Below are positions 8,609 to 17,129 of a DNA stretch of 64,000 bases, in pieces; the stretch's first letter is position 1; each line of letters starts with the position of its first letter. Below the pieces are notes generated by a model, which searched no databases, had not been told where the DNA came from, and worked only from the letters and a program-made list of their open reading frames with translations. A program made the translations under genes and the position numbers. Origin of the DNA: Clostridium saudiense (lineage in GTDB: Bacteria > Bacillota > Clostridia > Clostridiales > Clostridiaceae); the NCBI RefSeq assembly GCF_000577815.1, contig NZ_CBYM010000002.1, positions 124,001-188,000 on the forward strand. Reading direction: 5' to 3'.

Positions 8609-9238
8609 TTACTGATATAAAGCTAATACTCCATTTAAATCTGCTATTTTACCTTCTCCTACTGCTTTAAATTGCCATTCTGAACCACTTCTATAAAGCT
8701 CCGCAAAAATTACTGATGTTGCAGTAGAACCATTTTCTTTCAAATTAAATCTACAAATTTCTTTTTCATTTTGATCTAAATCTATTAATCTCACATATGA
8801 ATTATTTATCATTCCAAATGTTTGTCTCTTAGCCATAGCTTCATGTATAGTAACAACAAATACAATCTTAGCTATATTAGGATTAATATTTTCTAAATCT
8901 ATGTTTATAGTTTCATCATCACCTTCACCAGCACCAGTTCTATTATCCCCTGCTAATGAAATTCCTTGCCCTTCTTTATTATTAAAGAATATAACATTTG
9001 ATACTGTATTGAATTTATTATTTGAATCTAATAAAAAAGCAGCTATATCTAAATCAAAATCAAACCCATTATTTGATATATCCCAACCAGCACCAAGTTT
9101 TACTCTTTTTAATCCTGGATTTCTCTTTGTTAAATCTAAAATATCATTTTTATTTAAATTTAAAATTCCTCCTGTTTGAGAAGTACTATTTGAATTTCCT
9201 GTTAAATTTCCAAATCCTGAACCTAAATTAATTCCCAT
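8609..9238 (-). CDS. TerD-family Ca2+-binding stress protein (third copy)
   Basis: A 209-residue cytoplasmic protein with a Ser/Asn-rich 25-residue leader followed by one TerD domain. Calcium-site signatures are visible: DFDLDI at 60-65 and DNRTGAGEGDDE at 98-109. Family members bind Ca2+ and belong to the tellurite/phage/general-stress Ter system. It is the last gene of yceG-telA-terD-terD-terD. AGAGGTG precedes the ATG, and only 11 bases separate it from the previous terD stop, which suggests translational coupling. It resembles the first copy (9969-10595) more than the middle one, so the outer copies look like a later duplication. Confidence 0.9.
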   Translation of the reverse strand: MGINLGSGFGNLTGNSNSTSQTGGILNLNKNDILDLTKRNPGLKRVKLGAGWDISNNGFDFDLDIAAFLLDSNNKFNTVSNVIFFNNKEGQGISLAGDNRTGAGEGDDETINIDLENINPNIAKIVFVVTIHEAMAKRQTFGMINNSYVRLIDLDQNEKEICRFNLKENGSTATSVIFAELYRSGSEWQFKAVGEGKIADLNGVLALYQ

Positions 9239-9249
9239 TTCTTACACCT

Positions 9250-9828
9250 CTATTTGTACATATTTGCTAAAGAAGAAACCGTTGCATGTAGTAGTTCTCC
9301 TCTTGCTTTAAATTGCCAGCTTCCATTTTTTCTTTCTAACTCTGCAAAAAGTAAAGCGGTATTATCTCCACCATCTTCGGATAGATTGTATCTACAAATT
9401 TCTTTATTTCCACTATCTTCATTTAATAATCTAATATAAGCATTTTTCACCTTAGAAAAGCTTTGCTTTCTTGCTACTGCATCATAAATATTAAGAGCAA
9501 AAATCACTTTACTACAATTACCTGGTAGCTTATCTAAATTAACTGATATCTTTTCATCATCTCCATCACCTGCGCCTGTTCTATTGTCACCATGTAAATA
9601 TATACCTTGACCATTTAAATTTCCAAAGTAAATTACTCCTCTATTTATAAGTTTATCATTTTCGTTTAATAATATAGCAATTAAATCTAAATCATAATCA
9701 GCACCTAATTTGAAGAAACCTTTTTTAGCAACATCCCATCCCGCTGCTAACATCACATTCTTTAATCCTGGCTCTGTTTTTGTTAAGTCTAAGACATCAT
9801 TCTTTTTTAAATTCAAAACTCCTACCAT
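9250..9828 (-). CDS. TerD-family Ca2+-binding stress protein (second copy, divergent)
   Basis: A 192-residue TerD-domain protein. It lacks the Ser/Asn leader of its neighbours and starts directly at the domain (GVLNLKKNDVLDLTK). A short insertion (FFKLGADYDLDL, near 38-49) precedes the first acidic Ca2+ motif. The second motif, DNRTGAGDGDDE, is at 81-92. The extra loop and divergent C-terminus (ERKNGSWQFKARGELLHATVSS) suggest a distinct role in the complex, as for separate TerD/TerE/TerZ-type paralogues. GGAGG precedes the ATG. It sits between the two other terD genes, separated from the first by a 140-base repeat element. Confidence 0.9.
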   Translation of the reverse strand: MVGVLNLKKNDVLDLTKTEPGLKNVMLAAGWDVAKKGFFKLGADYDLDLIAILLNENDKLINRGVIYFGNLNGQGIYLHGDNRTGAGDGDDEKISVNLDKLPGNCSKVIFALNIYDAVARKQSFSKVKNAYIRLLNEDSGNKEICRYNLSEDGGDNTALLFAELERKNGSWQFKARGELLHATVSSLANMYK

Positions 9829-9872
9829 ATATTTCCTCCTATAAATTATTTATTTAACCCCTACACGGCATA

Positions 9873-9972
9873 TTTAGTTAATAGTTGCAGTTGAAACTAC
9901 CATAGTAGTTTCTAATAATTTATATTTTTTAAAGTCTGCTAAAGCAGACTTTATTCATTAACTAATAACTAC
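9873..9972. repeat. MITE-like palindromic element inside the terD operon (copy 2)
   Basis: The end-words AGTTAATAGTTGCAG (9876-9890) and ATTAACTAATAACTAC (9957-9972) are roughly inverted. Inside are two perfect hairpins: GAAACTAC/GTAGTTTC (9893-9912) and TAAAGTCTGCT/AGCAGACTTTA (9930-9953). It separates two codirectional terD genes and may set their relative expression. Confidence 0.5.
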
Positions 9973-10595
9973 ATATAAAGTCCTAAAATTCCATTTAAAT
10001 CAGCAATTTTACCTTCTCCAATAGCTTTAAATTGCCATTCACCACTTTGTTTGTACAACTCTGCAAAAATTACAGAAGTAACAGTTGATCCATTTTCTTT
10101 TAAATTAAATCTACAAACTTCTCTTTCATTATGTTCTTCATCTAAAATTCTTACATATGAATTTTCAACCATTCCAAAAGTTTGTCTTTTAGATTGTGCT
10201 TCGTGAATTGTAACAACAAAAACTATTTTTTGAACATGTGGCGAAATAGCTTCTAAATCTATTCTGATTCTTTCATCGTCGCCCTCACCTGCACCAGTTC
10301 TGTTATCACCTTCTAAGTAAATTCCTTGCCCCTGCATATTATTAAAGAATATAACATCATCTGGAATATTTTGTACTTTGCCATTTGCATTTAATAAAAA
10401 TGCTGCTATATCTAAATCAAAGTCTTGCCCTATTGTTGCAACATCCCAACCAGCACCTAATATTACCTTTTTAAGCCCTGGATTCTTCTTAGTCAGATTT
10501 AACACATCATTCTTTTTTAAATTTAAGGCATTAACATTGTTATTACTTGAACCTGAGTAAATATTATTCATCATTGAACCTAAATTAATTCCCAT
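9969..10595 (-). CDS. TerD-family Ca2+-binding stress protein (first copy)
   Basis: A 208-residue cytoplasmic protein with an Asn/Ser-rich leader (1-22) and a TerD domain carrying DFDLDI (58-63) and DNRTGAGEGDDE (97-108). Both acidic Ca2+ sites of the family are intact. It follows telA on the minus strand, with a 205-base gap that contains a perfect hairpin (10741-10765). The leader MGINLGS and the ending GKIADLNGxLxLY are shared with the third copy. The product is predicted to work with TelA and YceG in resistance to toxic anions or envelope stress. The stop codon overlaps the end of the repeat element. Confidence 0.9.
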   Translation of the reverse strand: MGINLGSMMNNIYSGSSNNNVNALNLKKNDVLNLTKKNPGLKKVILGAGWDVATIGQDFDLDIAAFLLNANGKVQNIPDDVIFFNNMQGQGIYLEGDNRTGAGEGDDERIRIDLEAISPHVQKIVFVVTIHEAQSKRQTFGMVENSYVRILDEEHNEREVCRFNLKENGSTVTSVIFAELYKQSGEWQFKAIGEGKIADLNGILGLYM

Positions 10596-10740
10596 TTTTA
10601 TACCCCCTTAGGATTTAAGTATTATTTATAATTATCTTATGTGATAAATTATACCATTTAACAAAATGCTTTTCAACTCTTTTTACAGTATCAAATAAAA
10701 TTTTTTAATTCATTTTTTTATTTTTTATTAATATTTAATT

Positions 10741-10765
10741 TAAAGCTGGCATTATGCCAGCTTTA
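10741..10765 (-). terminator. Perfect hairpin between telA and terD
   Basis: TAAAGCTGGCAT and ATGCCAGCTTTA flank one base. The T run is weak, so partial read-through or an RNA-processing site inside the operon is likely. Confidence 0.55.
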
Positions 10766-10800
10766 TATCTTAATTATTTATTTTTCATCCTATTATAAAA

Positions 10801-12057
10801 TTAACTTTGTGCTATATTTTTCTTCATGCTATGTTTAATTCTTTCAAGTTTAGCTGAGTTCTCAATTCTTTGAATTCTATTAGACTCTTGAATTGCTTTT
10901 GTATCTTCAATTCCTTTCATTATAGTTTCAAATGATTTTTCTAATGTAGATATAGCAACAGAACTTCCTGAAGCCATTTTAGCAATTTCCACAGACTGTC
11001 TAGCGGTATTTTGAGAATTTCTCATAATAAGCTCATTTGTCTTATCATCCAATTGTTTTATTGATTTAGCTTGTATTTCTTGTCTTTTTAAAATAACTGC
11101 TTGAGCTAAACATTGTTTAAATATAGGCAATGTAACTATAAATGAAGAATTAATTTTTCTCATTAAATTAAAGTTAGACATTTGAATACTTTGAATCATT
11201 GGTGCTGCTTGAATGGCAACATTTTCTGCAATTTGAAGATCATAAACACGTTGTGATAGCATCTCTTTACTTATTTCAAGTTTTTGTGTTAACATCTGTT
11301 TTTCTTCTTGATTAATATCATTATTAATAGAAATTTGTGAAATATATAAATCTATTTCTTCTAATGCTAATTCACCTGCAACAATATACTTTTCAAGCAA
11401 TTGATAGTAATGAAGATTAGCATCATATAATTTTTTTAAATTAGCATTTGATTCTCGTATGTCATTTTCATATTTCTTTAATAAAAGATACACCTTTTCA
11501 ACTTCATACCCCATAGTATCATATTTTTGAAATAACTTTGCCACACTATTACCTACACCTTTCATAAGTTTAGATAACATTGATTGTTTTTCTGTACCTT
11601 CTAATTCTTTGACATCAAATTTATCCATTATTTTGGTTAAGTTTACTAACATTTCACTAACTTCTTCTGATTTTACTGCCTTCATTGAACTTAATAATTC
11701 ATCTGATACCTTAGAAATATTTTCACTTGCTTTTTGCCCAAACATTACTATAGAATTTGGATTTTGAATTTCAACTTCTCCTGTTAACTTCTGAACCTCT
11801 TCCATGTTTCTTAATCTTTGTTTATACTCTGAAATTGTAGCCATATCAAATTCTTGATTTTGTATTTGCATACTTTCTTGAGGATTCATATATCCATATT
11901 GATTTTGATACCCCATTTCTATGTTTATTTGCTCACCTGATTGCCCTTGGTAATTCATCTGTGCATTTTGATATGCATTATAATTATTATTATTTTGAAA
12001 ATCACTATTTATTCCATTAAATGATTGTCCCATATTATCATTATTATAATTATTCAT
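10801..12057 (-). CDS. telA: TelA-family toxic anion resistance protein
   Basis: A soluble protein of 418 residues. Residues 1-70 are Asn/Gln/Tyr-rich and disordered (MNNYNNDNMGQSFNG). The rest is the long helical TelA/KlaA domain, starting near EYKQRLRNMEEVQKLTGEVEI. It contains the family-typical FGQKASENISKVSDELLSSM, a QMSNFNLMRKINSSFIVTLPIFKQ segment and a Lys-rich end. The family is linked to tellurite and other toxic oxyanions and often sits next to terD genes. The longest frame opens at GTG 12072, but GGTGGGAGTG just upstream favours ATG 12057. It starts 21 bases after the yceG stop, so the two are co-transcribed. Confidence 0.88.
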   Translation of the reverse strand: MNNYNNDNMGQSFNGINSDFQNNNNYNAYQNAQMNYQGQSGEQINIEMGYQNQYGYMNPQESMQIQNQEFDMATISEYKQRLRNMEEVQKLTGEVEIQNPNSIVMFGQKASENISKVSDELLSSMKAVKSEEVSEMLVNLTKIMDKFDVKELEGTEKQSMLSKLMKGVGNSVAKLFQKYDTMGYEVEKVYLLLKKYENDIRESNANLKKLYDANLHYYQLLEKYIVAGELALEEIDLYISQISINNDINQEEKQMLTQKLEISKEMLSQRVYDLQIAENVAIQAAPMIQSIQMSNFNLMRKINSSFIVTLPIFKQCLAQAVILKRQEIQAKSIKQLDDKTNELIMRNSQNTARQSVEIAKMASGSSVAISTLEKSFETIMKGIEDTKAIQESNRIQRIENSAKLERIKHSMKKNIAQS

Positions 12058-12078
12058 CACTATCACTCCCACCTTTAT

Positions 12079-13623
12079 TTATTTTTTTAAAAACTTTGAA
12101 AAAATCCCCTGCTTCATACTAATTAACTCTTTATAGGTTGAATCATATTTCATTACTTCCAACCTAAAATCATTTAATACTGTTTCTTTTATTACATTAT
12201 TAATGTTAAATAATCCAGATGGATTAAAAATCACTATATCTATGCCAATAGTATGTATATATCCTAAAAGTAGTTGCATCGATTCTGGTAAAACCTCTTC
12301 CTTTTCAAGATAAATAACTATCTTAGGAACAGCACCTGTAAAATCAAAATTATCTACTAATCTGACAATACTTTCATTTAAACCTAAAACTAATACAAGT
12401 AATCTTAATACTTCTTCTTTATTAAAACTTTTATTATATAACTCCTTACTAGTAATAGTTTCATTAAATTTTTTAAGCAAAAAATTTTGAACATCTTCAC
12501 TATATTTAGAAAATTTATATATAGGAAGTTTTTTGATTGCTTCAATATCAAAAGTACCATCACTTAATTGACAAAACATAATCTGATACATATCATCTGT
12601 AAACTTTACGTCCTCTGAAAAATATATTCCATTAAACACTAAAGTATTAGATGATGAAGTGCAATATTTTACAAGCTTTTGATATTCAAACTCATCTTTA
12701 TACATTCCATCTATTTTCTTAAAGAAGCATGGCACTCTAACTGTATCTCCTTCAACCTTAAATCCACTTCTTAATTTGCAAGGTTCATTCCAATAAATAT
12801 ATATATCCTCTAAAATAGTATCTAATAATACACTCTTAGTATAACCCTTTCTAAATTGCCATGGCTTAAAAACTCCTGTTCTAGAAAATAATTGTTCCTC
12901 TACTTCTCTTTGAATTTGCTTAGTAATTGTTTCAAAATTATCAATAGCTTTTCCTTTGCTAGCCCTTTCATTAAATGATTCTATACTCAAAATTCCCATA
13001 CTTTTTATACATTCACTTAATCTATCTTCTTCTATCTCACTCCAAAATTCTTCTTTTAACGGATTGATATAAATAACATCATATCCCATTTTATAAAGCA
13101 TAATTAGAAAATAAATTTCATGTCTTTCAATATTTCCATAATAAATACATTTAGGATTTATACTTGAATCATACTTTATATTCTTTGCATATGTATAAGT
13201 CCAAACAATTAACTTAGTTATAAAATTGTTTCTCACATTATCATTAAAGAAATTTTCTTTATTACATGCCATTGGAATAACATATTCTAATGCCTTCAAA
13301 AATTTTAAGTTAATTTCAAATTCCTCAAATATAGTAATTTCTTGAGAAGACATTTTATATACATCCATAAATGCAAGTTCATTAAATATATATTGAATTA
13401 ACTCCATTTCTCCACTTAAAGGTATAGAAGCATCAAATATAATACATTTATCTTCTTCTTCTAAGCATTTATTTTGAATTGTCTTTATATAATTATCATA
13501 GTTAGAACTATCTTCTACACCTATAAATCTATAAAAATATGGCTTAAACTTATTGTATGTATCCTCTCGTTCGTAAATAGTTCTAAACATATACATTGTT
13601 ATGTTTTTTAAATTTATAGCCAT
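12079..13623 (-). CDS. yceG: YceG-family protein of the Ter/toxic-anion system
   Basis: A cytoplasmic protein of 514 residues, first gene of the Ter operon (yceG-telA-terD x3). Its size, position and sequence (INLKNITMYMFRTIYERED at the start, VIYINPLKEEFWSEIEEDRLSE in the middle, KIVIYLEKEEVLP near 430) match the YceG-type component that accompanies TelA and TerD in Firmicutes. Comparative genomics has proposed that this family belongs to a biosynthetic module of the Ter response. Its reaction is not established. GAGGAAG precedes the ATG. TerC, the usual membrane partner, is not in this operon. Confidence 0.75.
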   Translation of the reverse strand: MAINLKNITMYMFRTIYEREDTYNKFKPYFYRFIGVEDSSNYDNYIKTIQNKCLEEEDKCIIFDASIPLSGEMELIQYIFNELAFMDVYKMSSQEITIFEEFEINLKFLKALEYVIPMACNKENFFNDNVRNNFITKLIVWTYTYAKNIKYDSSINPKCIYYGNIERHEIYFLIMLYKMGYDVIYINPLKEEFWSEIEEDRLSECIKSMGILSIESFNERASKGKAIDNFETITKQIQREVEEQLFSRTGVFKPWQFRKGYTKSVLLDTILEDIYIYWNEPCKLRSGFKVEGDTVRVPCFFKKIDGMYKDEFEYQKLVKYCTSSSNTLVFNGIYFSEDVKFTDDMYQIMFCQLSDGTFDIEAIKKLPIYKFSKYSEDVQNFLLKKFNETITSKELYNKSFNKEEVLRLLVLVLGLNESIVRLVDNFDFTGAVPKIVIYLEKEEVLPESMQLLLGYIHTIGIDIVIFNPSGLFNINNVIKETVLNDFRLEVMKYDSTYKELISMKQGIFSKFLKK

Positions 13624-13811
13624 TTATCTTCCTCTTACTTTCTAAAAATTATACTTATATATAAATTTTACCTTATTTAATATCCACCTTTCAACACTTA
13701 TCAACTTTATTTACCAATATTATTATTTTTTCACATTAATACTCTTAAATACATATTAATCTTTGTTTAATTATTTTTCTTCAATAAAAATATTATTGTA
13801 CCTAATGCTAT

Positions 13812-13848
13812 AAAAATACCATGAGCGTAATATTCCCATGGTATTTTT
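13812..13848 (-). terminator. Bidirectional terminator
   Basis: AAAAATACCATG and CATGGTATTTTT arms lie between the Ter operon promoter region and the downstream end of the upstream gene's neighbour. The position fits a boundary between transcription units. Confidence 0.75.
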
Positions 13849-13880
13849 AATAATTTCATAACTTTTATAAGATTATAAAA

Positions 13881-15638
13881 CTAAATTTTAACTAAAATCT
13901 CATTTATATCTTCACTTACTTTAAGCCTTTCACTATAAACCCAATCTACATCAAATTTTAAATTAAATATCTTAGAAAAAGAATAATACATATTAATCTT
14001 TTGATAATAAATTTCTAAGTCATCAAGGTTTCCTGTAAAACATTCTGGCTTTGTTATTTCTTTAGCCTTAGCAACAAAAACCTCCTCTACATACTCAAGG
14101 AATTTATTCATAAGTTCTTCACTAGCAACATCAAAAGGAACTTTTAATAAATCCCATTGATCCTCTTCCTTAAGCTTATATCTTTTAATTTTTTCTAATA
14201 TCAATAAATATTCACTAATATCCATTTTTGTATAATAATCCAGCTTTTCTTCTCTAGTTTTCCATAAAACTAGCTTTTCATTTAATGGTAAGCTTTTTAT
14301 AGTAAGTATTGCCTCTGATGGACCCACAACTGCTTCTTTAATTACTTCATCTTTTACTTCTAACTTTCTACTTAGAAAATTATGTGTATCTGAAACCCCT
14401 GCAACATATCCAACATCATATATACCTTTTCTACCTGCTCTACCTGCTACTTGCTTTACCTCCTGTGAAGTTAACTCTCTCATTTCTTCACCATCAAACT
14501 TTCTTATAGACATGAATACAACTCTTCTAATTGGAAGATTAACCCCCATTCCAATAGCATCAGTTGTAACTAGCACTTTATTTTCTTTATTTATAAATTG
14601 TTCATATTGCATCTTTCTAACTTCTGGTGGTAAATCACCGTAAATAATACTAGTCTTAATATTTTTATTTGAATAATCTTGAGCTATTTCTAAAACCCTC
14701 TTTTTAGAAAAAACTACAATAGCATCGCCTTCTTGAACATCATTATAACTAAAGTTTTTATTTTCAACTTCTAGTGGTATACTTCTATGATATTCTTTTA
14801 TTTCATAATCATCTTCACAATCATCTAGAATTTTAATTAATAACTCCTTAGCATTCATTGCTCCACAAACATGAATTTCATTGCATCTAAGCCCTAATAA
14901 TGCTCTAGTCCATGCTATACCCCTTTGAGAATCATTAATCATTTGTATTTCATCAATAACTGCAATATCATAATTTTGCTTTAAATTAACCTTCTCAATA
15001 GTACATGAAACATGTGTTGCATTTTCATTAATTATTTCTTCTTCTCCAGTCATTAAATCACAAACTACACCTTCACTATTTAACTTTTCATAATTTTCTA
15101 ATGCTAATATCCTAAGTGGTGATAAATAAACACCTTTTTTAGCTGTTTTTAATCTTTCTACTGCATTATAAGTCTTTCCTGTATTGGTATCCCCCAGATG
15201 AACATAAATCTTTCTTTTCATTCTTCTTGTTACCATGTATTCATCCTTAGGATTATCTGGAAATGCCTCTTCAAAAGCTTCTCCAATCAGTTTTGGTATA
15301 TGTCTTTTTGTAAGAACTGTCATAACACCTGAATTTAAAAAAGTATTATAGTTTCCCCTAACTACCTCATAAAAATCAAAATCAGTATTATTTTTTTTAT
15401 TATAATCTTCAAGCATCCTCTTAGAAATATCTTCTAAAAGTTCTTCATATCTATCACATACATCTTGATAGTCCTTAAAGCCTTCATTCTCCATTTCTTT
15501 TAATAATCTAATCTTCTTTCTAATTGAAGTTTCTTGCTCTATTAACGCTCCTACTTTTGAATGATGCGCTATTTCCTCTATTTGATTAATTTGACTCTTT
15601 AACTTTTTAAACTCTCTTAGTGTTGCATTCTTTTTCAT
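13881..15638 (-). CDS. Suv3-like DExH RNA helicase
   Basis: A 585-residue helicase. The first 140 residues are a Lys/Glu-rich helical region. Then come motif I GDTNTGKT (149-156), Ia SPLRILALE (about 173), motif II DEIQM (229-233), motif III CGAMNA, and the second RecA domain with VVFSKKR, VTTDAIGMGVNLP and the arginine-finger motif QVAGRAGRKG. The G-x-TxxGKT, DEIQ and GMGxNLP variants are those of the mitochondrial/bacterial Suv3 group of RNA-unwinding, degradosome-linked helicases. GGAGGAA precedes the ATG. The 580-residue length fits bacterial members lacking C-terminal add-ons. Substrate RNAs are unknown. Confidence 0.82.
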   Translation of the reverse strand: MKKNATLREFKKLKSQINQIEEIAHHSKVGALIEQETSIRKKIRLLKEMENEGFKDYQDVCDRYEELLEDISKRMLEDYNKKNNTDFDFYEVVRGNYNTFLNSGVMTVLTKRHIPKLIGEAFEEAFPDNPKDEYMVTRRMKRKIYVHLGDTNTGKTYNAVERLKTAKKGVYLSPLRILALENYEKLNSEGVVCDLMTGEEEIINENATHVSCTIEKVNLKQNYDIAVIDEIQMINDSQRGIAWTRALLGLRCNEIHVCGAMNAKELLIKILDDCEDDYEIKEYHRSIPLEVENKNFSYNDVQEGDAIVVFSKKRVLEIAQDYSNKNIKTSIIYGDLPPEVRKMQYEQFINKENKVLVTTDAIGMGVNLPIRRVVFMSIRKFDGEEMRELTSQEVKQVAGRAGRKGIYDVGYVAGVSDTHNFLSRKLEVKDEVIKEAVVGPSEAILTIKSLPLNEKLVLWKTREEKLDYYTKMDISEYLLILEKIKRYKLKEEDQWDLLKVPFDVASEELMNKFLEYVEEVFVAKAKEITKPECFTGNLDDLEIYYQKINMYYSFSKIFNLKFDVDWVYSERLKVSEDINEILVKI

Positions 15639-15650
15639 ATAATTCCTCCG

Positions 15651-16133
15651 CTAACCTATTAGTTCTTTTACCCACATTATTGCTTTTCTAACATCTTCCT
15701 CTTTATTATTTTTAAGAGGCTCCATAAAATCAATTTCTCCTATAAACTTATTATTAGGAATTTCTTTTTTTATATTATTAAAAAATTTAGTTGCTCCTCC
15801 CCCACCATGACATGCAAATAATCCAATATTCTTTTTTTCAATTTTATTATTTTTTAAAAATGTATTAAGCGGTGGTGCATAAGTTCCTACCCATATAGGT
15901 GTTCCAATAAAAATATTATCATATTGATTAATATCTTTATCTAAATACAAAAGTTCTGGTTTTTCTTTAAAAATTACACTTTTTCCTCCTCAGAAATATT
16001 TTTTAAAACCTTTATCACTATACTTCTTTTTTGTTTTTAGTTCTAATACATCTGCATTTATAGCCTTTGCTATTGATTCTGCAATTAACCTTGTATTTCC
16101 TTCTAATGAATAAAACACAACTAAATTCCTCAT
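15651..16133 (-). pseudogene. Flavodoxin gene interrupted by an in-frame TGA
   Basis: Reading from ATG 16133 (RBS GAGGAG) gives 47 residues with the FMN P-loop [12 protein letters not shown] follows at 15990-15992 (codon 48), after which the same frame continues as GGKSVIFKEKPELLYL through IFIGTPIWVGTYAPPLNTFLK and the glycine-rich FACHGGGGATKFF to TAA at 15651. Intact clostridial flavodoxins of this type have Trp at this place (KYFWGGK), so a single TGG-to-TGA change explains the break. The downstream part has no good start of its own (only a TTG at 15950). Probably a recent pseudogene. UGA read-through or a sequencing error are alternatives. It lies just upstream of the helicase gene. Confidence 0.8.
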
Positions 16134-16324
16134 GGAATAATCTCCTCTTTTTTATATTAATTAATATAACATTATTATAAATCACTTTACATTATTACCC
16201 AACAAAAAATTCCTATGTAAATTTAAATCATATTATTTTCACCAAATTGAAACACAATTGACAAATTTAAATATTATACTAAATACATAAAGTGAAACAA
16301 AAAAATTTCCCCTAATACAAAAAA

Positions 16325-16363
16325 TTCCTAGAAGATACCATCCCCCGGTAAATATTCTAGGAA
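16325..16363 (-). terminator. Terminator with TTCCTAGAA stem (first of a pair)
   Basis: TTCCTAGAA pairs with TTCTAGGAA, with a T run on both strands. It lies downstream of the small membrane-protein gene and shares its stem with the hairpin at 17047-17091. Confidence 0.75.
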
Positions 16364-16403
16364 CTTTTTATTTATTTAAAGCCTCGGTAAACGTTTACTA
16401 TTG

Positions 16404-16781
16404 TTAAATTATACAATTAATTAATATACATACTACTCCTGCAATAACTAAAGAAATCATTGTTGTACTTATACTTATAGTTGTTTCTATTTTTGGTGAT
16501 TCTTCATTTTTCTTTTCTAGTTCAAAGTTTTCATTATCAACCTTAGCTAAATATTGTGCATTGTTTTGTTCCATTACTTGAAATGATAATCCAATAGGAT
16601 TCCCTCCTATAGAAGAAAAAACTCCTAACATGATAAAAAGTATTCCTTCCATAAAAAGTGCATCATTTAATGGACACATTGCAATTTTAGTAATTACCAA
16701 TGCAGTAAGAATTAATACTGCAATTAGTATTGCCGCATACATAACGCATTTCCCAAATGATCTTATCCTACTTTTATACAT
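16404..16781 (-). CDS. Small membrane protein of unknown function
   Basis: I do not recognise this 125-residue protein. It has three likely membrane segments (about 12-35, 42-62, 103-124). Between the second and third is a conserved-looking GGNPIGLSFQVMEQNN stretch and a charged loop (DNENFELEKKNEESPK). There is no signal peptide cleavage site. GGGAGG stands 9 bases before the ATG. The gene is monocistronic and is flanked by two terminators with the same stem sequence. A palindrome GTAAACGTTTAC (16387-16398) sits just past its stop codon. No neighbour hints at its role. Confidence 0.6.
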   Translation of the reverse strand: MYKSRIRSFGKCVMYAAILIAVLILTALVITKIAMCPLNDALFMEGILFIMLGVFSSIGGNPIGLSFQVMEQNNAQYLAKVDNENFELEKKNEESPKIETTISISTTMISLVIAGVVCILINCII

Positions 16782-17129
16782 AACATTTTTCCTCCCTCTT
16801 TATGTTATTTTCTTAATTCATTAAATAAAAAACTTAACTTATTTTTTACTTACCTACTATAATATACACAAATCAACTATTAATAATCACACTTTACTCC
16901 ACATAATACATGATAAATTATAAATTTATAAAACTTGCTCTTAACCTAAAAAAAGCTAGTAAATTTCAATAAAGAAATGTAATTATAACTATCAATTTAT
17001 CATTATAATCACTTAACCTTCTTATTAATTTCCTTACAAAATCAGAAAATTCCTAGAAGTAATTTATGTAAAATAATACTTCTAGGAATTTCTTATAAGT
17101 TTATTAAACTTCTATCATTTTTAATATTA
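16782..17129. other. 348-base intergenic region without a recognised gene
   Basis: AT-rich. It holds the upstream region of the small membrane protein and, at 17047-17091, the terminator of hcp. No ORF with a ribosome binding site or RNA gene was seen in the rest. Confidence 0.6.
17047..17091 (-). terminator. Terminator of hcp (second of a pair)
   Basis: A perfect 15-bp inverted repeat (AAATTCCTAGAAGTA and complement) that can act on both strands. Confidence 0.85.

Noticed and set aside
8901-9231. Two plus-strand frames (92 and 69 codons) across the third terD gene
   Set aside because: Both are antisense to a clear TerD domain.
15990-15992. Selenocysteine reading of the TGA in the flavodoxin gene
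   Set aside because: Relatives carry Trp, not Cys, at this place, and no convincing SECIS-like hairpin was seen directly downstream.
16387-16398. GTAAACGTTTAC as a LacI-family operator
   Set aside because: It lies just after a stop codon and before a terminator, with no gene start nearby on either strand that it could control.
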